Of a stretch of 64,000 nucleotides of DNA, positions 15,328-22,550 are shown piece after piece. Each line of letters opens with the position of its first letter. Within the stretch, counting starts at the first letter, position 1. The DNA is from Pseudomonas moorei (GTDB lineage: Bacteria; Pseudomonadota; Gammaproteobacteria; Pseudomonadales; Pseudomonadaceae): assembly GCF_008801475.1 (NCBI RefSeq), contig NZ_VZPP01000009.1:1-64000 (forward strand). Direction: 5' to 3'. The notes below the pieces were generated by a model. It ran no database searches, had not been told where the DNA came from, and saw nothing but the letters and a program-made list of their open reading frames with translations. The position numbers and the translations under genes were made by a program.

Positions 15328-15419
15328 GAGCTGGTTTGCCAGCGAAGGTCGCTAACGATAACGCGTATCGACTGGATCGACGCGGCGTTATTGAAGGCTT
15401 CGCTGGCAAGCCAGCTCCA
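15328..15419. repeat. REPIN of the GCTGGCTTGCCAGCGA class
   Basis: GAGCTGGTTTGCCAGCGAAGG at the left and its inverted, slightly diverged partner at the right flank about 45 bases. This class differs in sequence from the 14352 element. Confidence 0.8.
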
Positions 15420-15429
15420 GGCGGAGCAG

Positions 15430-15900
15430 TTACTGCGGGCGTACGCGCAGGGTCAGGCCCTTGAGGAAGTTGCGCAGCAACTGGTCGCCGCACGGGCGAT
15501 AGTTGGTGTGGCCGAACTTGCGGAACAGGGCGCTCAACTCGGGTTTGGACACCGGGAACTCGGCGGCCTTGAGGATCGCGTGCATGTCGTCTTCTTTCAG
15601 TTCGAAGGCTACGCGCAGCTTTTTCAGGATGATGTTGTTGGTCACCGGCACTTCGATCGGCTGCGGTGGACGGCTTTCGTCCTTGCCGCGCTTGAAGATC
15701 ACCAGGCCGTCGAGGAAATGCGCCATGACTTCATCGGGGCAGCGTACGAAGCCTTCTTCGTCTTCCTCTTTTTTGTCGAGGTAGCTCACCAGATCGGCCA
15801 AGGGCACGTCCATGCCACCGAGCTTGATGATCTCGATGACTTTCTTGTCGCTGATGTCGAGCATGTAGCGCACGCTGCGCAGTACGTCGTTATGAATCAT
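15430..15900 (-). CDS. DUF1456 (YehS-like) protein
   Basis: This 156-residue protein has the two tandem DUF1456 units of E. coli YehS: MIHNDVLRSVRYMLDISD..VIEII at the start and VTNNIILKKLRVAFELKEDDMHAIL in the second half, each ending in a ..SALFRKFGHTNYRPCGDQLLRNFLKGL type stretch. The biochemical role of the family is unknown. The gene sits alone between a REPIN and a pseudouridine synthase gene on the same strand. A GAG-rich site precedes the start. Confidence 0.9.
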   Translation of the reverse strand: MIHNDVLRSVRYMLDISDKKVIEIIKLGGMDVPLADLVSYLDKKEEDEEGFVRCPDEVMAHFLDGLVIFKRGKDESRPPQPIEVPVTNNIILKKLRVAFELKEDDMHAILKAAEFPVSKPELSALFRKFGHTNYRPCGDQLLRNFLKGLTLRVRPQ

Positions 15901-15975
15901 GTGAGCAATCCTGATAATTCAGCTATGGGCGTCGCAGAAAACAGCGACGCCGAAATGTGTAGCGGCGCGAGCGTC

Positions 15976-16686
15976 TTAGAACTTCTCTTTGCCGGTCAGG
16001 TAGCGCCATTGCCCCAGGGGCACTTTGCCGATGGACACGCCGCCGATGCGGATGCGGCGGATGCCCACGACCTTCAGGCCGACGGCCTGGCAGAACAGGG
16101 CGATCACGCCCGGTTGCGGGTTCTTCATGGCAAACCGCAGGCGGTTTTCGTTTTGCCAGCTGGCCTTCACAGGCGGCAGCTCCTTGCCCTTGTAGGTCAG
16201 GCCGTGCTGCAAGCGATTGAGGCCGTGCTCAACCATGTCGCCCTCGACTTCGACCACGTATTCCTGCTCGATCTTGCTCGCGTCGGCGGTGAGTTTGCGC
16301 AGGATCTTCCAGTCCTGGGTGAACACCAGCAAGCCGCTCGCGTTGGCCTGCAGGTCGGTGCTGGCGGTCAGGCGCAGGAAGTGACCCTTGAGCGGGCGTT
16401 TGCCGTAGCGGTGTTCTTCGCTCAGGGTTTCGGCGCTGATGGTCGCCATGGCAGTGTCCGCGTCCATGCCGGCGGGCACATTGAGCAGGATGGTCACCGG
16501 CTCCGGCGCGGTAGCCTTGGCGTCCTTGTCCAGCTCGACTTTCTGGTCGCCGACCTTGAACTGCGGTTCATCGATGACTTCGCCGTCGACGGTCACCCAG
16601 CCGCCCTCGATGAACAGCTCAGCCTCCCGACGGGAGCAGCCGACGAGTTCGATGAGGCGTTTGGAGAGTCGAATCGGGTCAGTCAT
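15976..16686 (-). CDS. RsuA/RluF-type pseudouridine synthase
   Basis: This protein of 236 residues has an N-terminal S4 RNA-binding domain (RLSKRLIELVGCSRREAELFIEGGWVTVDG) and a RsuA-type catalytic domain. The active-site motif normally reads GRLDxxTxGLLLLT. Here it is STDLQANASGLLVFTQD, so the catalytic aspartate and the GLL element are kept while the flanking G-R is not. Such enzymes isomerise uridine in rRNA or tRNA. The start MTDPIRL at 16686 is chosen, since the longer open frame runs into a REP region. Which uridine it modifies cannot be read from sequence. Confidence 0.85.
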   Translation of the reverse strand: MTDPIRLSKRLIELVGCSRREAELFIEGGWVTVDGEVIDEPQFKVGDQKVELDKDAKATAPEPVTILLNVPAGMDADTAMATISAETLSEEHRYGKRPLKGHFLRLTASTDLQANASGLLVFTQDWKILRKLTADASKIEQEYVVEVEGDMVEHGLNRLQHGLTYKGKELPPVKASWQNENRLRFAMKNPQPGVIALFCQAVGLKVVGIRRIRIGGVSIGKVPLGQWRYLTGKEKF

Positions 16687-16769
16687 GACAGGGCCGCAAG
16701 AAAAAAGGGGTGGGCATTGTACCTGCCTGGCGCCGGTTAATCCCGGATCCATTTTGCCGCAGGGGCTTT

Positions 16770-16857
16770 TTGTAGGATTTGGCTTGCCAACCAAGGCGGC
16801 CGATTGGTCGCTGCAAGGCTCTCGGGTCTCTTCGCTGGCAAGCCAGCTCCTACAGTT
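16770..16857. repeat. REP/REPIN-like repeat
   Basis: TTGTAGGATTTGGCTTGCCAACC at the left and CTTCGCTGGCAAGCCAGCTCCTACA at the right form an imperfect inverted pair of the GGCTTGCC class. It fills the space between the pseudouridine synthase and GNAT genes. Confidence 0.7.
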
Positions 16858-16870
16858 GTTTTGTGCTGTG

Positions 16871-17344
16871 TCAGCCGTGCTGCGAACGTGTGTGGTTTTG
16901 GCGCATCCGCATATGCAGCAACGGATACGGCTGCCCCATGCCGTCGACTTCTGAGCGACCAATGACTTCGAAGCCCTGTTTGAAGTAAAAGCCGATGGCT
17001 TGCGGGTTCTGTTCGTTGACGTCCAGTTCATCGGCGTTGAGGTTTTCCATGGCATAGCGCAACAACTGCTTGCCCAGGCCCTGACCGCGATGCGCCGGGT
17101 CGATGAACAGCATTTCGATCTTGCCAGCCGCTACCCCGGCAAATCCGGTAATGCGCTGGCGTGGGTCTTTGGTGCAGATCAGCATGACCGCGTCGAGGTA
17201 ACGGGTCAGTACCAGGTTCTTCAACAATTCGATGTAACTCTCTGGCAGAAAGTCGTGGGTCGCGCGTACTGAAGCTTCCCAAACCCGTGTCAGCTCTTCG
17301 TAGTCGCTCTGTTTCGGCGTATGGATGACCGAATGTTGGCGCAT
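16871..17344 (-). CDS. GNAT-family N-acetyltransferase (YjaB-like)
   Basis: A 157-residue acetyltransferase with a GNAT fold: acetyl-CoA loop IDPAHRGQGLGKQLLRYAM in the centre, then LDVNEQNPQAIGFYFKQGFEVIGR, a typical motif-B stretch. The opening region YEELTRVWEASVRATHDFL resembles E. coli YjaB. The start at 17344 follows AAGGAG; the upstream open frame is not similar. Substrate is unknown. It is followed by a REP repeat and lies downstream of the rimO terminator, so it likely has its own promoter. Confidence 0.85.
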   Translation of the reverse strand: MRQHSVIHTPKQSDYEELTRVWEASVRATHDFLPESYIELLKNLVLTRYLDAVMLICTKDPRQRITGFAGVAAGKIEMLFIDPAHRGQGLGKQLLRYAMENLNADELDVNEQNPQAIGFYFKQGFEVIGRSEVDGMGQPYPLLHMRMRQNHTRSQHG

Positions 17345-17419
17345 GCCTGACTGCTCCTTCTTTTTTCCAACCGACTGTAAAGGGATGAGAATCCGTTCTT
17401 TATCAAACGATAGCCGTAA

Positions 17420-17455
17420 AAAAGCCCCGCATCTCGTCAAGAGAGCGGGGCTTTT
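17420..17455 (-). terminator. Terminator of rimO
   Basis: AAAAGCCCCGC and GCGGGGCTTTT enclose TCTC..GAGA. On the minus strand it lies 15 bases past the rimO stop and ends in a T run. Confidence 0.85.
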
Positions 17456-17469
17456 CGTATTTTGGGCGT

Positions 17470-18807
17470 TTAGATCTGTTCAGCCCACAGGTCGTATTCG
17501 TCGGCGTCGGTCACTTTGCACCAGACTTTGTCGCCCGGCTTCAAATTGCTGCCATTGTCGATGAACACGTTGCCGTCAATTTCCGGGGCATCGAAGAAGC
17601 AACGGCCAACGGCGCCTTGCTCGTCGACTTCATCGACCAGCACTTCGATTTCACGGCCGATGCGCAGTTGCAGGCGCGCCGAGCTGATCGCCTGCTGGTG
17701 CGCCATGAAGCGCTCCCAGCGGTCCTGTTTGACCTCGTCCGGAACGACTTCCAGATCCAGGTCGTTGGCTGGAGCGCCTTCAACCGGCGAATACTGGAAG
17801 CAGCCGACGCGGTCGAGTTGCGCTTCGGTCAGCCAGTTCAGCAAGTACTGGAAGTCTTCCTCGGTTTCGCCCGGGAAGCCGACGATGAAGGTCGAACGGA
17901 TAATCAGGTCCGGGCAGATCTCGCGCCAGTTCTTGATGCGCGCCAGGGTCTTGTCTTCGAAGGCCGGGCGTTTCATCGCCTTGAGCACTTTCGGGCTGGC
18001 GTGCTGGAACGGGATGTCCAGGTACGGCAGGATCTTGCCGGCGGCCATCAGCGGGATCAGTTCGTCAACGTGCGGGTACGGGTAGACGTAGTGCAGACGA
18101 ACCCAGACGCCCAGGGTGCTGAGGGCCTCGCAGAGTTCTGTCATGCGGGTTTTCACTGGCGCGCCGTTCCAGAAACCGGTGCGGTATTTCACGTCGACGC
18201 CGTAGGCGCTGGTGTCCTGGGAGATCACCAATAGCTCTTTTACGCCGGATTTGACCAGGCGCTGGGCCTCGTCGAGCACGTCACCGACCGGGCGGCTGAC
18301 CAGCTTGCCGCGCATCGACGGGATGATGCAGAAGCTGCAGCTGTGGTTGCAGCCCTCGGAAATCTTCAGGTAGGCGTAGTGGCGCGGGGTCAGTTTGATG
18401 CCTTGTGGCGGCACCAGGTCGATCAGCGGGTTGTGATCCTGACGCGGCGGCACGACTTCATGCACGGCGTTGACCACTTGCTCGTACTGCTGCGGGCCAG
18501 TCACGGCCAGCACGCTCGGGTGCACGTTGCGGATGTTGCCTTCTTCGACGCCCATGCAGCCGGTCACGATGACCTTGCCGTTTTCCTTGATGGCTTCGCC
18601 GATTACTTCCAGGGATTCCGCCTTGGCCGAATCGATGAAGCCGCAGGTGTTGACCACCACTACGTCAGCGTCCTGATAAGTGGACACGACGTCATAGCCT
18701 TCCATCCGCAGTTGGGTGAGGATGCGCTCGGAGTCGACCAGTGCTTTCGGGCAACCCAGGGATACGAAGCCAACCTTTGGATTGGCCAGCGCAGGAGTGG
18801 TGGACAT
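17470..18807 (-). CDS. rimO: Ribosomal protein uS12 methylthiotransferase RimO
   Basis: This 445-residue radical-SAM enzyme adds a methylthio group to the conserved aspartate of ribosomal protein S12. The N-terminal UPF0004 domain shows its three cysteines (LGCPKA, VNTCGFI, VTGCMG). The radical-SAM CxxxCxxC is CNHSCSFC, and a C-terminal TRAM domain spans about residues 375-445. Length is normal. It is transcribed away from kup, with a 290-base gap in which I see no gene or clear regulator site. Confidence 0.97.
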   Translation of the reverse strand: MSTTPALANPKVGFVSLGCPKALVDSERILTQLRMEGYDVVSTYQDADVVVVNTCGFIDSAKAESLEVIGEAIKENGKVIVTGCMGVEEGNIRNVHPSVLAVTGPQQYEQVVNAVHEVVPPRQDHNPLIDLVPPQGIKLTPRHYAYLKISEGCNHSCSFCIIPSMRGKLVSRPVGDVLDEAQRLVKSGVKELLVISQDTSAYGVDVKYRTGFWNGAPVKTRMTELCEALSTLGVWVRLHYVYPYPHVDELIPLMAAGKILPYLDIPFQHASPKVLKAMKRPAFEDKTLARIKNWREICPDLIIRSTFIVGFPGETEEDFQYLLNWLTEAQLDRVGCFQYSPVEGAPANDLDLEVVPDEVKQDRWERFMAHQQAISSARLQLRIGREIEVLVDEVDEQGAVGRCFFDAPEIDGNVFIDNGSNLKPGDKVWCKVTDADEYDLWAEQI

Positions 18808-19098
18808 GTCTAACCTCGGTATTTTGTGACGCCTCCAGCCATAATCGGCAAGGCGACAGAAGGACGCTCTATCGCGCCTCTGATCAAAAAGTGCGCAATT
18901 CTATCGATGGGAAGCGCACTTGACCAGCTTTATGCAGGGAAATACGACGAGTGCTGCGCTATGCTTCGCGCCGTTGGGCTTTACCGAATTTTTACAGTCA
19001 ACAAATCGTCTGTAACTTGAAGTAAAACAGCGCATGCTGCACGACAAAGCATAGTGCTTCATTCAAAGAAGCCGGGTCTGAGAAGTAGGGAGTGTTGG

Positions 19099-21000
19099 AT
19101 GGGGCAGGCAAGTAGTCAGACGGCAGATGCCGGACATTCGGTAGCAAGACCGTTGAGCATGCTGGTCGCGGCAGTCGGGGTGGTTTACGGCGACATCGGC
19201 ACAAGCCCGTTGTATACCCTTAAAGAGGTTTTTTCCGAGCATTACGGAGTACCGGTCAATCAGGACGGGGTCTTCGGGATTCTTGCATTGATTTTCTGGT
19301 CGTTGGTCTGGGTGGTCACGATCAAGTACGTACTGTTCGTATTACGTGCCGACAACCAGGGAGAGGGCGGGATCATGGCGCTGACGGCGCTGGCCCGGCG
19401 TGCCGCACACGCTTACCCGAAGTTGCGTGCAGTGCTGGTGATTCTGGGGCTGATTGGTGCGGCGCTGTTCTACGGCGACAGCATGATCACACCTGCCATT
19501 TCTGTATTGTCAGCGGTTGAAGGTCTGGAACTGGCGTTCGACGGACTAGAGCGCTGGGTCGTGCCCATGTCGCTGGTGGTTTTGGTCGCGTTGTTCCTGA
19601 TCCAGAAACATGGCACCGATCGTATCGGCAAGTTGTTCGGTCCCGTCATGGTGGCGTGGTTTCTGGTGCTGGCCATTCTCGGTATCAGCGGCATCATCAA
19701 GCACCCAGAGGTATTGAGTGCGCTGAACCCGATGTGGGGCGTGCGTTTCTTTATCGTGCATCCTGGCATGGGCGTGGCAATCCTGGGCGCAGTCGTGCTG
19801 GCATTGACCGGTGCCGAAGCTCTTTACGCCGACATGGGCCACTTCGGACGCAAGCCGATTGCCCGCGCCTGGCTGGCGCTGGTGCTGCCGGCCCTGGTGC
19901 TGAACTACTTCGGTCAGGGCGCTTTGTTGCTGGAGAATCCTGAGGCGGCGCGTAACCCGTTCTATCTGTTGGCGCCTAATTGGGCGTTGGTGCCATTAGT
20001 GGTGCTGGCCACTCTGGCAACGGTCATTGCTTCGCAAGCGGTGATTTCCGGTGCTTTCTCGTTGACTCGACAGGCCATTCAGCTGGGCTACATTCCACGC
20101 ATGCACATCCAGCACACTTCCAGCGCCGAGCAGGGACAGATTTACATCGGGGCGGTGAACTGGGCGCTGATGGTCGGTGTAATTCTGCTTGTCATCGGCT
20201 TTGAGTCCTCCGGGGCGCTGGCTTCGGCCTATGGCGTAGCGGTGACCGGCACCATGCTGATTACCAGTTTTCTGGTGGCGGCGGTGATACTCCTGCTCTG
20301 GAAGTGGCCGCCATTGCTGGCAGTGCCGATTCTGATCGGCTTCATTTTGGTCGATGGACTGTTCTTTGCGGCCAACGTGCCGAAGATCATTCAAGGCGGT
20401 GCGTTCCCGGTGCTGGCGGGGATCGTACTCTTCATTCTTATGACCACCTGGAAGCGCGGTAAGGAGCTGCTGGTGGAGCGTCTGGACGAAGGTGGCTTAC
20501 CGCTGCCGATTTTCATCAGCAGTATCGCCGTACAACCGCCGCATCGTGTTCAGGGTACCGCTGTATTCCTCACCGCACGGCCAGATGCCGTGCCTCATGC
20601 CCTGCTGCACAATCTGTTGCATAACCAGGTGTTGCACGAGCAAGTGGTGCTATTGACGGTGGTGTACGAGGATATCCCGCGTGTGCCGCCGTCACGCCGG
20701 TTCGAGGTCGACTCCTACGGTGAGGGTTTCTTCCGGGTGATCCTGCACTTCGGTTTCACCGACGAGCCAGATGTGCCGCAAGCGCTGAAGCTGTGCCATC
20801 TGGATGAACTGGACTTCAGTCCGATGCGCACGACCTACTTCCTCAGTCGTGAGACGGTCATCGCCTCTAAAATCGAAGGCATGGCCCGCTGGCGTGAGGC
20901 GCTGTTCGCTTTCATGTTGAAAAACGCCAACAGCAATCTGCGCTTCTTCAATCTGCCGCTGAACCGGGTGATTGAGCTGGGTACTCAGGTCGAGATGTAA
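19099..21000 (+). CDS. kup: Potassium uptake protein Kup
   Basis: This 633-residue low-affinity potassium/proton symporter of the inner membrane has about twelve hydrophobic helices over the first 430 residues and a soluble C-terminal third. Typical blocks are VGVVYGDIGTSPLYTLKEVF, FYGDSMITPAISVLSAVEG, LTGAEALYADMGHFG and VINSGAFSLTRQAI-like VISGAFSLTRQAIQLGYIP. The ATG at 19099 follows GGGAG. The gene is divergent from rimO and ends at a strong terminator. Confidence 0.97.
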   Translation: MGQASSQTADAGHSVARPLSMLVAAVGVVYGDIGTSPLYTLKEVFSEHYGVPVNQDGVFGILALIFWSLVWVVTIKYVLFVLRADNQGEGGIMALTALARRAAHAYPKLRAVLVILGLIGAALFYGDSMITPAISVLSAVEGLELAFDGLERWVVPMSLVVLVALFLIQKHGTDRIGKLFGPVMVAWFLVLAILGISGIIKHPEVLSALNPMWGVRFFIVHPGMGVAILGAVVLALTGAEALYADMGHFGRKPIARAWLALVLPALVLNYFGQGALLLENPEAARNPFYLLAPNWALVPLVVLATLATVIASQAVISGAFSLTRQAIQLGYIPRMHIQHTSSAEQGQIYIGAVNWALMVGVILLVIGFESSGALASAYGVAVTGTMLITSFLVAAVILLLWKWPPLLAVPILIGFILVDGLFFAANVPKIIQGGAFPVLAGIVLFILMTTWKRGKELLVERLDEGGLPLPIFISSIAVQPPHRVQGTAVFLTARPDAVPHALLHNLLHNQVLHEQVVLLTVVYEDIPRVPPSRRFEVDSYGEGFFRVILHFGFTDEPDVPQALKLCHLDELDFSPMRTTYFLSRETVIASKIEGMARWREALFAFMLKNANSNLRFFNLPLNRVIELGTQVEM

Positions 21001-21012
21001 GCTTGAATCAAC

Positions 21013-21046
21013 AGCCCCCGATGCCTCGCGGTATCGGGGGCTTTTT
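21013..21046 (+). terminator. Terminator of kup
   Basis: AGCCCCCGAT and ATCGGGGGCT form a ten-base stem followed by TTTTT, 12 bases past the stop. Confidence 0.9.
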
Positions 21047-21084
21047 GTTGCCTGGCAATTGAATGAACCTTGCGCGGATACCGC

Positions 21085-21172
21085 TGTGTGCAAGCGTGCT
21101 CGCGAAGGCGGACTGACATTTAACTTCTATGTTGACTGACCCATCGCTTTCGCGAGCAGGCTCGCACACACT
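21085..21172. repeat. REPIN
   Basis: GTGTGCAAGCGTGCTCGCGAAGGCG and CGCTTTCGCGAGCAGGCTCGCACAC form an imperfect inverted pair between kup and the acvB-type gene. Confidence 0.8.
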
Positions 21173-21196
21173 GGATATGCAGTACTTGCTGAAATG

Positions 21197-21235
21197 AAAA
21201 AGCCCCCACGCTTATGTAGCGGTAGGGGCTTTTTT
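21197..21235 (-). terminator. Terminator of the mprF-acvB operon
   Basis: AAAAGCCCC and GGGGCTTTT arms with A and T runs on both sides. It lies 17 bases past the acvB stop. Confidence 0.8.
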
Positions 21236-21251
21236 GTTTGCGCGGCTCACA

Positions 21252-22550
21252 TCACTCCTGCGCTGTCGCCTCGTCCTTGGCCTGGCGTTTTATGATGATG
21301 TCCACCAGGCGCTTGGCCAGGGCCGGGTAGTTCTCGTCGAAGTGGTGACCCCCAGGCAGCTTGATAGCTTCGCCCACGGCGGTCTTGTCGGTGCAGCCAC
21401 TTTCATTGACTTCTTCTTCACCGTAGATGCACACCACTTTGGCGGCGGGCAGCTTGGCCATTTCCGGGCCGGTGGCGGCTTCTTTGCCGGCGTTGCCAAG
21501 CCAGCCTTCGACTTCGATTTCGAAGCTGCCGGTGCGGGCGAAGGCCAGCAGGATGATCGCGTCGATACGCTGCTGCTCGGACTCTGCGAGGCGGTTGTAG
21601 ATCGCAGGCAACACATCGGCGCCAAACGAGTAGCCGGTGAGGATGAAGCGCTTGGTGCCCCATTTTTGCCGGTAGTGCTGCATCAGTTCGGCAAGGTCCA
21701 GCGCGCTTTGCTCGGGGCTCTTGTGCTGCCAGTAGTAGCGCAGGGTGTCGATGCCGACCACCGGGTAGCCGATCTTCGCCATTTCGCCCGCCACGTCGCG
21801 GTCGAGGTCACGCCAGCCACCGTCACCGGACAGGAACAGGGTCACGGTGTCCTTGGCCTGGCCGGCCGGCACTTCAACCACGGGAATCTGCAGCCCGCCG
21901 GAGGCCTTGTCGCCACCGACCAGGAGCTTGCGCAGTTCATTGTTCAACACTTGCGGCAGGTTGATGTCGTAGTCACTGATACTGGTTTCGGCGTTGGGTT
22001 GGTCGCGCACGAAGCCGGCACTGGTGTCATCCGGGTTGTCGTTCCACGCCACCAGCCAATGGCCGTGAGAAGCGCTTTTGGGTAGCAGGTGAGTGCAGCC
22101 ACCCTTTTCCAGGGCCAGGTCGACCGAGACGGCTTGGGCGTTGTCATTTTTCTGCTCGGACAACCAGCGCCAGGCGAGTACCGCACCTGGGCCGATACCG
22201 CTGACCAGGGTTGCCGGGCCTTTGAGTTCCCTCAAGCCCGATTGCAAGGCGCGGCTTTGCAGCAGACAGTCCTGGGGCAGGATTACCTGGACAATCTGCG
22301 CCGAACCGCTGCGACTCAGGGTCATCAATTGATTGTCGCTGAGCTTCTGTTCCTCAGTGACCGCCACCAACACCTGGGCGCGAGGCGTGTTGCCCGGGAT
22401 CACACGGGTCATGGCCGTGCCGTCGGCCGGGGTCAGCTGTTCGAGGGTCGGTTCCGGTGCCGGGCGTTTCAGGTACCAGTAGCCACCACCGAGAATCAGG
22501 GCCAGCACCACCAGTGTGCCCAGAACGTACCGCAAGGAGCGTCGAATCAT
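21252..22550 (-). CDS. AcvB/VirJ-type hydrolase (aminoacyl-phosphatidylglycerol hydrolase)
   Basis: A 432-residue periplasmic protein with one N-terminal membrane anchor (about residues 8-27). It holds two parts of an alpha/beta-hydrolase, and the second carries FLSGDGGWRDLD and the nucleophile elbow LTGYSFGADVLPA. Related AcvB/VirJ proteins, including the P. aeruginosa PA0919 product, remove the amino acid from aminoacylated phosphatidylglycerol. The ATG overlaps the mprF stop in TGATG, a one-base overlap that suggests coupled translation. It is named from family and partner; whether the head group is alanyl or lysyl cannot be read here. Confidence 0.85.
   Translation of the reverse strand: MIRRSLRYVLGTLVVLALILGGGYWYLKRPAPEPTLEQLTPADGTAMTRVIPGNTPRAQVLVAVTEEQKLSDNQLMTLSRSGSAQIVQVILPQDCLLQSRALQSGLRELKGPATLVSGIGPGAVLAWRWLSEQKNDNAQAVSVDLALEKGGCTHLLPKSASHGHWLVAWNDNPDDTSAGFVRDQPNAETSISDYDINLPQVLNNELRKLLVGGDKASGGLQIPVVEVPAGQAKDTVTLFLSGDGGWRDLDRDVAGEMAKIGYPVVGIDTLRYYWQHKSPEQSALDLAELMQHYRQKWGTKRFILTGYSFGADVLPAIYNRLAESEQQRIDAIILLAFARTGSFEIEVEGWLGNAGKEAATGPEMAKLPAAKVVCIYGEEEVNESGCTDKTAVGEAIKLPGGHHFDENYPALAKRLVDIIIKRQAKDEATAQE

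Noticed and set aside
15976..17055. Fusion of pseudouridine synthase with an upstream 120-residue extension
   Set aside because: The extension reads through a REP region and overlaps the GNAT gene; the S4 domain starts cleanly at MTDPIRL.
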